Below, one piece after another: positions 17,162 through 25,319 of a DNA stretch of 64,000 nucleotides. Origin of the DNA: Hyphomicrobiales bacterium (GTDB taxonomy: Bacteria; Pseudomonadota; Alphaproteobacteria; Rhizobiales; Rhizobiaceae); the NCBI GenBank assembly GCA_900465685.1, contig UEGR01000003.1, positions 663,750 to 727,749 on the forward strand, given 5' to 3'. The translations under genes were made by a program, and so were the position numbers. Each line of letters begins with the position of its first letter. Within the stretch, counting starts at the first letter, position 1. The notes under the pieces are model-generated. The model was not told the DNA's origin. It was given only the letters and a program-made list of their open reading frames with translations, and searched no databases.

Positions 17162-18196
17162 ATGGTTCAAGCCAGAAAGATTGATGCGCAGGCAGCGGAT
17201 CGCCACAACCTGCCCTTCGCTTTCCGTACCTATTCTCCGGAACAGCTGAAGGAAGCGTTGCACAAGATGTATCTCATCCGCCGCTTCGAAGAAGGCGCGG
17301 AAGAAAGCTACACGCGCGGTTTCATCCACGGCACGATGCACCTGTCGATTGGACAGGAAGCAAGCGCCATGGGTTCCTGCCTGCCGCTGACCGAAGATGA
17401 CATGATCACCTCGACCCATCGCGGCCATGGTCATTGCATCGCCAAGGGCGCAGATGTGAAGCGCATGTTTGCCGAGTTCTTCGGCAAGGAAACCGGCTAT
17501 TGCAAGGGCCGCGGCGGCTCGATGCACATTGCCGACGTTTCCAAGGGCAATCTCGGCGCCAATGGCATTGTCGGCGGCGGTATTCCGATCGCAGTCGGTG
17601 CTGCCCTTTCCGCCAAAAAACAGAAGAACAACAAGGTTGTCGTGTCGTTCTTCGGCGATGGCGCCAACAATGAAGGCGCTTTCCATGAAGCGCTCAACAT
17701 GGCTTCCGTCTGGAAGCTGCCGGTCGTTTTCGTCTGCGAAAACAACGGCTATGGCATGTCTACTTCAACCAAGCGTTCAACGGCGGTGGCCAATGTCGCG
17801 GACCGTGCCTCGGCCTACAACATGCCGGGCAAGGTCGTGGACGGCAACAACCTCTCCGACGTGGCCGAGGCCATCAACGAGGCGGTGGAACGCGCACGGC
17901 GCGGCGAAGGCCCTTCGCTGATCGAAAACAAGACCTACCGACTGCGCGGTCATTCGAAGAGCGACCGCAACCGCTATCGCACCAAGGAAGAGATCGAGGA
18001 TTGGGCGAATAATCGCGATCCTATCGCGCATTTCGAGGCTGATCTGAAGGCTTATGGCGTGATCGACGACAAGGAGATCGAAGCCATTCGGGCCAATGTC
18101 GAGAAGGAAATCGCTGACGCAATTGAATTCGCGAAGAACAGTCCTTCTCCCGACCTCACCAACCTGACCCGCGACGTATATACGGACGAAATCTGA
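17162..18196 (+). CDS. acoA: Acetoin-dehydrogenase-type E1 component, alpha subunit
   Basis: 344-residue thiamine-diphosphate-dependent E1 alpha. The TPP-binding motif runs from [15 protein letters not shown] to VFVCENN, preceded by [11 protein letters not shown] and [11 protein letters not shown], all typical of 2-oxoacid/acetoin dehydrogenases. [12 protein letters not shown] loop and RLRGHSKSD follow. Acetoin dehydrogenase E1 transfers a C2 unit from an acyloin to the lipoyl group of E2, whereas pyruvate dehydrogenase decarboxylates pyruvate. Assignment to the acetoin type rests on the partner E2. An N-terminal extension of about 25 residues precedes the first family motif. The E1 beta start follows two bases after the stop codon. 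Confidence 0.85.
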   Translation: MVQARKIDAQAADRHNLPFAFRTYSPEQLKEALHKMYLIRRFEEGAEESYTRGFIHGTMHLSIGQEASAMGSCLPLTEDDMITSTHRGHGHCIAKGADVKRMFAEFFGKETGYCKGRGGSMHIADVSKGNLGANGIVGGGIPIAVGAALSAKKQKNNKVVVSFFGDGANNEGAFHEALNMASVWKLPVVFVCENNGYGMSTSTKRSTAVANVADRASAYNMPGKVVDGNNLSDVAEAINEAVERARRGEGPSLIENKTYRLRGHSKSDRNRYRTKEEIEDWANNRDPIAHFEADLKAYGVIDDKEIEAIRANVEKEIADAIEFAKNSPSPDLTNLTRDVYTDEI

Positions 18197-18198
18197 TC

Positions 18199-19197
18199 AT
18201 GGACACCACAATCCGCGAGTTGAGCTATTCGCAAGCCATTCAGGAAGCCATGGCGATTGCCATGGAGCGCGACGACCGCGTTTTCCTGATGGGCGAGGAC
18301 ATCGGCGTCTATGGCGGCGCGTTTCAGGTTACCGGCGATCTCGTGCATCGCTTCGGTGAAGACCGCGTCATGGACACGCCTATTTCCGAACTGGGCGGCG
18401 CTGGCGTCGCCGTCGGCGCAGCGCTCACCGGCATGCGCCCGATCTTCGAATTCCAGTTCTCCGACTTTGCCGCTCTGGCCATGGAACAGATCGTCAATCA
18501 AGCCGCAAAAATCCGCTATATGCTGGGTGGTGCGGTTTCGGTGCCGCTGGTCATGCGCTTTCCCGCCGGTTCCGGCACGGGTGCCGCTGCACAGCATAGC
18601 CAGAGCCTCGAAGCCTGGCTTGGCCATGTGCCGGGTCTGAAAGTCTTGCAGCCATCCACGCCGCATGACGTCAAGGGCATGCTGCTTGCAGCCGTTGAAG
18701 ACCCAGATCCGGTCATGATCTTCGAGCACAAGTTGCTTTACAAGATGAAAGGCCCGGTGCCTGAAGGCTATTACACCGTGCCAATCGGCAAGGCCGAAGT
18801 GGTGCGCGAAGGCCGCGATCTCACCATTGTCGCGACCGCCATCATGGTGCACAAGGCACTGGATGCGGCGGCAGAACTGGCCAAGGAAGGTATCGACGTC
18901 GAAGTCATCGATCTGCGCACCGTGCGCCCGATTGACCGCGACACGATCATCAAGAGCGTCAAGAAGACCTCCAAGCTGCTTTGCGTCTATGAAGCTGTGA
19001 AAACGCTCGGCATCGGCGCAGAAATCTCGGCCATCGTCGCTGAAAGCGATGCTTTCGATTATCTCGACGCCCCCATTGTGCGTCTTGGCGGCGCAGAAAC
19101 ACCAATTCCGTACAATCCGGATCTGGAACGCGCGACCGTGCCTCAGGTGCCCGACATCCTCAAGAGCGCCCGCGACCTTGCCAAGGGAGTGCGCTGA
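18199..19197 (+). CDS. acoB: Acetoin-dehydrogenase-type E1 component, beta subunit
   Basis: 332 residues, the usual E1 beta length. Motifs in order: [75 protein letters not shown], and the C-terminal transketolase domain with [15 protein letters not shown]. It pairs with the preceding alpha subunit to form the alpha2-beta2 E1 that binds thiamine diphosphate at the subunit interface. The genes are packed tightly (two-base gaps on both sides), which fits equal synthesis of the complex. Confidence 0.87.
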   Translation: MDTTIRELSYSQAIQEAMAIAMERDDRVFLMGEDIGVYGGAFQVTGDLVHRFGEDRVMDTPISELGGAGVAVGAALTGMRPIFEFQFSDFAALAMEQIVNQAAKIRYMLGGAVSVPLVMRFPAGSGTGAAAQHSQSLEAWLGHVPGLKVLQPSTPHDVKGMLLAAVEDPDPVMIFEHKLLYKMKGPVPEGYYTVPIGKAEVVREGRDLTIVATAIMVHKALDAAAELAKEGIDVEVIDLRTVRPIDRDTIIKSVKKTSKLLCVYEAVKTLGIGAEISAIVAESDAFDYLDAPIVRLGGAETPIPYNPDLERATVPQVPDILKSARDLAKGVR

Positions 19198-19199
19198 CC

Positions 19200-20573
19200 A
19201 TGGCAGTGGAAGTCATCCTGCCGAAAGTCGACATGGATATGGAGACCGGCCAGATTTCGCGCTGGTACGCCAAGGATGGCGATACCGTCACGAAAGGCCA
19301 GCTCCTGTTCGAGATCGAAACGGATAAGGCGGCCATGGAAGTGGACGCACCGGCCAGCGGAATTCTCGGTAATGTGACTGCCGCCGAAGGCACGGTCGTG
19401 CCGGTTGGTCAGGCTGTCGCCTGGATTTACGAAGAAGGCGAAGAGCGCAAAACACCACCATCCGTTGAGCTCACCGCCGATGCGCAGCCTGCTCCCTCGC
19501 AGAGCGCGCCTGTACCGGTTCGGGAGGCTGCACCCCAACCTGTCGAACCGGTCATTTCCGTCTCCCAAGGCGCTGCCGCTCAGGACACAGCCGTGCGTGC
19601 AACGCCACTTGCACGCCGGCTGGCCCGCGAGGCCGGTATCGATCTGGAGGCGATTGCGGGTTCCGGTCCCAAGGGGCGCGTGCAGAAAAAGGATGTCGAG
19701 GCGAAGATTGGCTCTGCCCCGGCTGCTGTCGCACCGGCACAGCCTTCGGCTCCAGTATCGGCTCCGCTGTCCAAACCTGTGGCGACCTTCTCCGCAGGTT
19801 CCGCGGCCTCGCTCAATGCCGTCTGGTTGCGTGAGGGTGAAGCCGGAAAACTGCCGATTGTCCTGATCCATGGCTTCGCCGCCGACCTCAATTCGTGGCG
19901 CGGTCTGCTTGCAGGGGCGACACTCGGCCACCCGGTTCTGGCGCTTGACCTACCCGGTCATGGAGCGTCCACGCGTGCGGTGCCGGATAGCATTGATGCT
20001 ATCGCTGAAGCTGTTGAAGCCACACTCGCCGCCTTTGGCGTGAATGCCTGCCTGCTTGGCGGCCATTCCTTCGGTGGCGGCGTTGCCGCAACTGTTGCAG
20101 CACGCGGCATTGTCGATGTGCGCTCGCTGGTGTTGATTTCGTCCGCTGGTCTCGGTCCCGAGATCAACGGCGCCTTCACCAAGGGCCTCATCGCCGCAAA
20201 AAGCGAGGCGAGCATTACGCCGTGGCTGAAGCTCCTGGTCAGCGACGAAAGCCTGCTCACGCGGCCTTTCATCAATGCCACGGTCGCTCAAGCTGCCGAT
20301 ACCGAATTGCGTGCCGCGCAAAGCGCCATTGCAGAACGGTTCTTCACGGACAGCACCCAGACCTTCGACGTCCGGTCGGCTATCGCCGGATTGCCGATCC
20401 CGGTGCGGCTCATCTTCGGTGCGGAAGATCGGATCATTCCTGTCAGCCATGCCCATGGCCTGCCCGGAAAAGTTGGAGTGCATATCTTCCAGCGTTGCGG
20501 ACATATGCCGCAAATCGAGGAGCGTGCCGAAGTGCTGCGCATTCTCGCCGAATGCGCCCGCGCCGTCGCCTGA
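19200..20573 (+). CDS. acoC: Lipoyl E2 with C-terminal alpha/beta-hydrolase domain (AcoC type)
   Basis: 457 residues in three parts. Residues 1-80 are a lipoyl domain with the modified Lys43 in ETDKAAMEV. After a Pro/Ala linker, residues 135-170 form an E3-binding domain (ATPLARRLARE, GSGPKGRVQKKDVEA). Residues 210-457 are an alpha/beta hydrolase (VLIHGFAADLNSWRG, nucleophile elbow GGHSFGGGVAA, FGAEDRIIPV, CGHMPQIEE) instead of the catalytic acyltransferase domain of pyruvate dehydrogenase E2. This fold is characteristic of AcoC in Ralstonia/Pseudomonas acetoin dehydrogenases, so the complex probably cleaves an acyloin. No dihydrolipoamide dehydrogenase gene is present, so E3 must be borrowed. 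Confidence 0.87.
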   Translation: MAVEVILPKVDMDMETGQISRWYAKDGDTVTKGQLLFEIETDKAAMEVDAPASGILGNVTAAEGTVVPVGQAVAWIYEEGEERKTPPSVELTADAQPAPSQSAPVPVREAAPQPVEPVISVSQGAAAQDTAVRATPLARRLAREAGIDLEAIAGSGPKGRVQKKDVEAKIGSAPAAVAPAQPSAPVSAPLSKPVATFSAGSAASLNAVWLREGEAGKLPIVLIHGFAADLNSWRGLLAGATLGHPVLALDLPGHGASTRAVPDSIDAIAEAVEATLAAFGVNACLLGGHSFGGGVAATVAARGIVDVRSLVLISSAGLGPEINGAFTKGLIAAKSEASITPWLKLLVSDESLLTRPFINATVAQAADTELRAAQSAIAERFFTDSTQTFDVRSAIAGLPIPVRLIFGAEDRIIPVSHAHGLPGKVGVHIFQRCGHMPQIEERAEVLRILAECARAVA

Positions 20574-20578
20574 AACAA

Positions 20579-20607
20579 CAAAGCCCCGGTTTAACCGGGG
20601 CTTTTTT
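20579..20607. terminator. Rho-independent terminator after the E2 gene
   Basis: AAGCCCCGGT / ACCGGGGCTT stem with a three-base loop, then six T. It ends the DRL-acoABC transcript and, with the A run on the other side, also suits the convergent fhuD gene. Confidence 0.88.
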
Positions 20608-20612
20608 ATGCA

Positions 20613-21479
20613 TCAGGCGATGAGCGCCGATAAGGTCCGCTCGACCAGCCGCGCCATGGAGCGCGTCGAGCCGAAAGGCCAGATATCACCTCCGAGATGA
20701 TAAATATGGCCAGCGCTGACCACCGGCAGGACCGGCCAGATAGCGCTTTCCGTCAATTCCTTTGGCGTCGCTTCATCCAACAGGCAAAGCCGTGTTTCCG
20801 GGCTGAGGGACGCAAGCTCCTCCAGCCCAAATGTGGTAAAGCCGAACGGCTGCACGCCACGGTCAACTGCTTCCGAGCAACCAGCCTGCACCAGTGTTTT
20901 CATCACTGCCGAATTGGTCGTGAATATTCTCAATCGCGCCACGCCGGGCAAGGGCTGCGCAATCACGACAGGCAGCGGGCCAGAAAGTTTCGCCCGTGCC
21001 GCTGACAGGCCATCTTCGAAAGATTGCCATTCGGCTTTGCCGTCCGCCTCGCGCCCCAGTGCGGTTGCGGCAGCGGCGAGATTTGATTTCATATCCTGAA
21101 AGAGATCCGCGCTATCGGACGCGCCGTCGAGCAGCACAGTCGGCGCAATGGCCTTGAGGCGCTGGGCAATCGCCTTGTGGCGCAGCGCGGAGGTCAGGAT
21201 CAAGTCCGGCTTCAGCCGCGTTAGCGCTTCGAGGCTCGGCTGTTGCCGCCCACCGACATCGGTCGCATCGGCAAGTCCATCATTCTCGATATTGACCCAC
21301 TGGCGATAGCCCGCCAGATCGGCGACGCCCAGCAGGCGAATGCCGAGCGAAAGCGCAATTTCCGTTTCCGCCCATTCAAGGGTTACGATTTTGCGTGGCG
21401 CTTCAGCCCGAACGGAAGACGTAAGGGCGGCCAAAGCCGCCCCCACAAGAAATTCACGTCGTGAGAAACTCACTACCAT
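20613..21479 (-). CDS. fhuD: FhuD-like periplasmic iron-siderophore binding protein
   Basis: 288 residues of the FhuD/FecB class III binding-protein fold. It follows E. coli FhuD at VTLEWAETEIALSLGI and GVADLAGYRQWV. The N-terminus has a twin-arginine-type signal (SRREFLVGAALAAL) with export after SSVRA, an alternative to the Sec route. The start at 21479 overlaps the end of the receptor gene by seven bases, indicating coupled translation. The ATPase and permease partners normally encoded next to it are absent here, and the terminator at 20579 closes the unit, so it must use a transporter encoded elsewhere. Confidence 0.82.
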   Translation of the reverse strand: MVVSFSRREFLVGAALAALTSSVRAEAPRKIVTLEWAETEIALSLGIRLLGVADLAGYRQWVNIENDGLADATDVGGRQQPSLEALTRLKPDLILTSALRHKAIAQRLKAIAPTVLLDGASDSADLFQDMKSNLAAAATALGREADGKAEWQSFEDGLSAARAKLSGPLPVVIAQPLPGVARLRIFTTNSAVMKTLVQAGCSEAVDRGVQPFGFTTFGLEELASLSPETRLCLLDEATPKELTESAIWPVLPVVSAGHIYHLGGDIWPFGSTRSMARLVERTLSALIA

Positions 21480-23677
21480 TTCACACTCGTTGTCGCCACG
21501 ATGGAGCGGCCCTGCCCGTAGTAGCACTGGCTGGTCGAATTACAGCCTGCCACATATTTCTTGTCGCCAAGATTATAGGCATTCACCTGAAGGCGATAGT
21601 TGCCAAGATCATAGCGCAGGAAGGCATCAACCAGCGTGTAGGACGGTACGAAGAACGTATTCAGCGTATCGCCTGCGGTCTTGCCGATGCGGCGCACGCC
21701 GCCGCCGAGAACGAGATTGCCATCGATATTGTTCGGAAGCGGCACGTTATAGCTCACAAACAGCGACTGCTGGTCCTTCGGCACGGTGTAAGGCAGCTTG
21801 CCAACCTGGGCCGGGGTCTGGCTTTCGCTGACTTCCGGGTCCTGGAAGCTCATCGCAGCCGTCAGGTTCAGGCGATCCCACAATTGGGCGGTGCCTTCCA
21901 GCTCGACGCCGCGTACCCGCACTTCGTCCGTCTGGTAATAGACGCCGGAAATACGATTGACGACGTTCTGCTGTTCAGCTTCAAAGGCCGAAAGCGTTAC
22001 GCTGTAATTCGCACCTTCCGGGGCGTATTTGATGCCTACTTCCTTCAACGTGCCGGTGGTCGGTTTGAGCGGCGTATCCGCCAGCGTCAGCGTCGGCAGG
22101 AATGAAGTCGAATAAAGCGCGTAAGGCACAAAGCCGCTGTCGAACACATAGGCTACGCCCGCACGACCCGTGAACTTTTCCGGGTCCTGTTCGTAGTCGA
22201 CGGTGCGGCCCGACGAAAGCGTCGTCTGCTCGGAATCAACCTTCACAAAGTCCTTGCGACCGCCAAGAGTCACGCGCAGATTGCCTGCCTCGATCTGATC
22301 CTGCACATAAATGCCGGTCTGATACTGGTTTTGAAGAAGGCGCGTCGTGGCCTTGACCGGCGTCAGCGGCTGATTGAAGGTCGGGTTGAACAGGTCCTGC
22401 GACGGACCGGTCGCCGAGCCGGTATAATTGTCGAGACGCTGCCACTGCTGGTCGACGCCGACCAGCAAAGTGTGCTCCAGCGGACCCGTATCGAAGCGCG
22501 ATTCAAGTTGCGTGTCGAAGGCGATGGCATCAAGTTCCGGCTGGGCCAGATAATTGGTGCGCGGCAGCGTTGTGCCATTCCAGCCACTGGTTGGCAGCAC
22601 GCCTGCAAACAGGTTGCGGTAATCGGTCTTCAGATGCGAATAGCGGAAGTTCTGGCGTAGCGTGAACGTATCGTTGAAACGATGCTCGAACTGATAACCG
22701 ACATAGCCGATTTCTTTCTTATAGGTCGCGCTGCGCGGATCACCATCGGTGAAATCGCGCGGAATGCTCTGGCCGGTCGGGTTCGGCAACACGCTGCCAT
22801 ATGCCGGAATGATCACACCCGCCTGCCCCAGATCATCCTTGAGATAGCCACCGGAAACAATCAGGCTGGTATCAGCATCCGGACGCCAGGCAAAGCTTGG
22901 ATTGATCGCAATACGGTTGTTCTTGCCCAGATCGTAGGACGTATCGGCATCACGGATCATACCGTTCAGGCGATAGGTGAAACGCGGATCGTTGTTGATC
23001 GGTCCGGTCAGATCGAAACCGAATTCCTTGCGCTGGAAACTGCCGCCGCGCAGATAGGCTTCATTGGACGCTTCAGCCTGTGGCTGCTTGCTGACCATGT
23101 TGACGATACCGCCGACATTGCTCTGGCCGAACAGCGCTGAACTTGGGCCGCGCAGCACTTCCACGCTTTCGAGCGAATAGGGTTCGACCACAAAGCCCGA
23201 ATAGCCGCCGGTCTGGTTGGCGATCTGCGGAATACGGATACCGTCGAGATAGAGATCAGCCGGGAAGCCGCGAATAGTATAGTAATCCGAGCGCACATCC
23301 GCGCCGTAACGCTGACCGTTCACATTAGCGCTGTAAAGCAGTGCTTCACTCACCGACGAAACAGCGCGATCATTCATGTTGTCGCGTGTGACGACAGAAA
23401 TCGATTGCGGTGTTTCGCGGATCGGCGTGTCACTCTTGGTAGCTGCGCGGCTATATTCGGCGATGTAACCCTTGACCGGGACGCGAGGCCCCTTGTCACC
23501 AGAGGTTTGCACCTCGATGGTGTTGAGCTGAATGACGCCCGTATCCTGCGCCATCGCCGGAACCGCGACGGCGCCAAGCGCCACGCTTCCAAGAAGCACG
23601 GTTTTGAGCAGCGATCCGGCGTGCCCGCTGTTATGAATGCGATCTGTGTTACGCACGGTGTCCCTGCTCGTCTTCAA
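21473..23677 (-). CDS. TonB-dependent hydroxamate-type siderophore receptor
   Basis: 734-residue outer-membrane receptor of the FhuA/FoxA siderophore family. Signal peptide with cleavage after VPAMA (about residue 43), TonB-box-like NTIEVQTSG, then the plug domain: RETPQSISVVTRDNM, YYTIRGFPADLYLDGIR, VEVLRGPSSALFGQSNVGGIVNMVSKQP. A 22-strand barrel follows and the protein ends with the aromatic residue Trp, as expected for BAM-dependent insertion. No N-terminal signalling domain is present, so it does not drive a FecIR-type system. It forms an operon with the FhuD-like protein and is divergent from an AraC-type regulator. A ferrichrome-type hydroxamate is the best guess for the ligand. Confidence 0.88.
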   Translation of the reverse strand: MKTSRDTVRNTDRIHNSGHAGSLLKTVLLGSVALGAVAVPAMAQDTGVIQLNTIEVQTSGDKGPRVPVKGYIAEYSRAATKSDTPIRETPQSISVVTRDNMNDRAVSSVSEALLYSANVNGQRYGADVRSDYYTIRGFPADLYLDGIRIPQIANQTGGYSGFVVEPYSLESVEVLRGPSSALFGQSNVGGIVNMVSKQPQAEASNEAYLRGGSFQRKEFGFDLTGPINNDPRFTYRLNGMIRDADTSYDLGKNNRIAINPSFAWRPDADTSLIVSGGYLKDDLGQAGVIIPAYGSVLPNPTGQSIPRDFTDGDPRSATYKKEIGYVGYQFEHRFNDTFTLRQNFRYSHLKTDYRNLFAGVLPTSGWNGTTLPRTNYLAQPELDAIAFDTQLESRFDTGPLEHTLLVGVDQQWQRLDNYTGSATGPSQDLFNPTFNQPLTPVKATTRLLQNQYQTGIYVQDQIEAGNLRVTLGGRKDFVKVDSEQTTLSSGRTVDYEQDPEKFTGRAGVAYVFDSGFVPYALYSTSFLPTLTLADTPLKPTTGTLKEVGIKYAPEGANYSVTLSAFEAEQQNVVNRISGVYYQTDEVRVRGVELEGTAQLWDRLNLTAAMSFQDPEVSESQTPAQVGKLPYTVPKDQQSLFVSYNVPLPNNIDGNLVLGGGVRRIGKTAGDTLNTFFVPSYTLVDAFLRYDLGNYRLQVNAYNLGDKKYVAGCNSTSQCYYGQGRSIVATTSVKW

Positions 23678-23775
23678 CCCTGTTCTCCTGCCGTTTTCTG
23701 CAAAACGGCTACTGCCCGCAGCCCGTCAAAGCAGCGGTTATAGCGATTATTTTTTATTGTTGCGTAAGTCCAGAA

Positions 23776-23792
23776 TTCAGAATAATTCTAAT
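23776..23792. promoter_or_regulatory. Candidate Irr-type iron-control (ICE-like) box
   Basis: TTCAGAATAATTCTAAT is a near-palindrome about 100 bases upstream of the receptor start. It differs at two positions from the Rhizobiales ICE pattern TTTAGAA-N3-TTCTAAA bound by Irr. The position in an A+T-rich stretch between the receptor and AraC genes fits iron control of the receptor. Confidence 0.45.
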
Positions 23793-23929
23793 TTACTCAC
23801 ACAATTCAATGTGTTGCGCGAGCGAATATATTCGGGACCGTTTGGTGAGTCAGGCCAATCTGAGTTGCATTCGGGTCAAAATTTTGCAATTCCATTTAAA
23901 TATGACAATTTCAGTCAAATTGGGCCAAA

Positions 23930-24685
23930 ATGGAAATTCGCACGCGACCGAAACACGCCATCGACTATCAGGACATTGCACGCCCTCTGGCGGTGATGCG
24001 GCGCGACTATAAGAAAAGTGCCTCGTCCGGCTGGCACAGTCACCGGCGCGGCGAACTTCTCTATAGCAATAGTGGCTATATGACGGCGCAGACCGAAGAT
24101 GGCGCTTTCATGCTGCCGAGCGGCTATGCCGTGCTTCTTCCGCCCGATGTGCCGCACACTGTCGACATTTATGGCGCAGTGGAAATGCATGCCGTCTTTA
24201 TCGAAGAATCGGTCTTGCGCGAGCACTGGGAGCCGACGCGCGTTCTGAAAGTTTCTCCCCTGTTGGACGCCAGCGTGCAGGCTCTGGCTGAGGAACCGGT
24301 GCTTTACGATGAGAATGGCCGTGGCCAACATCTCAGCGCGCTTATTCTGGACGAGGTTCGCTCGGCACAGGAGCAGCCCTATGTCGTTTCGCTTCCGACC
24401 GACAAGCAATTGCGCAAGCTTTGCCGCAGCCTGCTCGACAATCCTGGTCTCGACCTCACGATTGACGACTGGGCGGACGAAGTCGGCATGAGCCGTCGCA
24501 CCATGACGCGCAAATTCCGTCTCCAGACAGGCATGAGTTTTGTCGAATGGCGGCAGCGTCTGCGTGTATCCCATGTCATGCGCAAACGCGCAGAAGGCAT
24601 GCCGCTTGCCATCGCCAGCGTCGAAGCGGGTTATCAGAGCGTTTCGACGTTGAAGAAGACGATGAAACGATTGGGCGGCCAATAG
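23930..24685 (+). CDS. AraC-family transcriptional regulator
   Basis: 251 residues. The N-terminal cupin-like sensor region includes SSGWHSHRRGELLYSNSGYM and LPPDVPHTVDIYGAVEMHAVFI. The C-terminal double helix-turn-helix (about 150-250) has LTIDDWADEVGMSRRTMTRKFRLQTGMSFVEWRQRLR and IASVEAGYQSVSTLKKTMKRLGG. Divergent from the siderophore receptor across about 250 bases, it may activate the receptor operon when the ferri-siderophore is present, as AraC-type siderophore regulators do in other bacteria. The start at 23930 has no clear ribosome site, so a slightly different start is possible. Confidence 0.85.
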   Translation: MEIRTRPKHAIDYQDIARPLAVMRRDYKKSASSGWHSHRRGELLYSNSGYMTAQTEDGAFMLPSGYAVLLPPDVPHTVDIYGAVEMHAVFIEESVLREHWEPTRVLKVSPLLDASVQALAEEPVLYDENGRGQHLSALILDEVRSAQEQPYVVSLPTDKQLRKLCRSLLDNPGLDLTIDDWADEVGMSRRTMTRKFRLQTGMSFVEWRQRLRVSHVMRKRAEGMPLAIASVEAGYQSVSTLKKTMKRLGGQ

Positions 24686-24804
24686 TCAGATGACTCACTG
24701 GTAGCGCGATTATATCCGCCGTACAGGCAAATTGATTTCAGCTGCCGCGAATAGTCCCAAATGCAAGATCAGACTGAGGCCGTTAAACGATATGGAGAAA
24801 CGGC

Positions 24805-25137
24805 ATGAGAGTGTCGGTACTTTCTTTAGCTGCGGCACTGGCTGTATTCGCCTTTAATGCCGAAGCCACCCCGATCAGCAATCTGCAAGCAACCGTGCAA
24901 TCCGGACTGGTGCAAAAGGCTGATTACCGCTGCGGTCGCGGCTGGCGCATGACCTATGACGGTGTATGCGTTCCCGGTTATCGCCGCCCACCACCACCTC
25001 CAGGTTGGGGCTGGGGTCCACCGCCTCCGCCACGCTGGGGCTGGGGACCGCCGCCGAGAGACTGGCGTCGTCACCACTGGCGCGACGAATATCGGGACCG
25101 GCCAGCGCGCCACAGACCGCGCCCTTATTGGGACTGA
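24805..25137 (+). CDS. Small secreted Pro/Gly/Trp/Arg-rich protein
   Basis: 110 residues. A Sec signal peptide (MRVSVLSLAAALAVFAFNAEA) is followed by a Cys pair in YRCGRGWRMTYDGVCVPGY, probably a disulfide, and then a low-complexity tail of PPPPPGWGWG-type repeats ending in Arg/His-rich sequence. The Cys motif resembles short exported proteins of Hyphomicrobiales with GCG/CRP-type prefixes. ATG follows TGGAGAA. It stands alone between the AraC and LacI regulators. The Trp- and Arg-rich tail could bind membranes or polyanions, but no function is known to me. Confidence 0.75.
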   Translation: MRVSVLSLAAALAVFAFNAEATPISNLQATVQSGLVQKADYRCGRGWRMTYDGVCVPGYRRPPPPPGWGWGPPPPPRWGWGPPPRDWRRHHWRDEYRDRPARHRPRPYWD

Positions 25138-25272
25138 TTTCAAGCCATACGATCGGGCGGCCAAGGCCGCCCTTTCTCTTGTCAACGCCTCGCCCATTCC
25201 GCTGCACGCAATTTCAGTTCCTTGCTAAACCCTATTGATATCGCAACGAAAATCGAAGCTGAAATTTTTTGA

Positions 25273-25285
25273 TTTACGTACCTCA
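25273..25285 (+). promoter_or_regulatory. Candidate LacI-type operator TTTACGTACCTCA (regulator copy)
   Basis: The 13 bases recur exactly, on the opposite strand, at 35860-35872 upstream of the sugar ABC operon. This copy lies 35 bases before the ATG of the LacI-type regulator, suggesting autoregulation plus control of the distant operon. Confidence 0.5.
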
Positions 25286-25319
25286 TTTTTGCTCCTATGG
25301 TTTGTTTGGAGGAGCAGGA

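Noticed and set aside
17162..20573. Pyruvate or branched-chain 2-oxoacid dehydrogenase complex
   Set aside because: E1 alone could fit, but the E2 lacks the catalytic acyltransferase domain and instead has the AcoC-type hydrolase domain, and the operon begins with a DRL-family enzyme and faces a PTS.
24805..25137. Non-coding low-complexity sequence
   Set aside because: A clear ribosome site, signal peptide and Cys motif support a real small exported protein.
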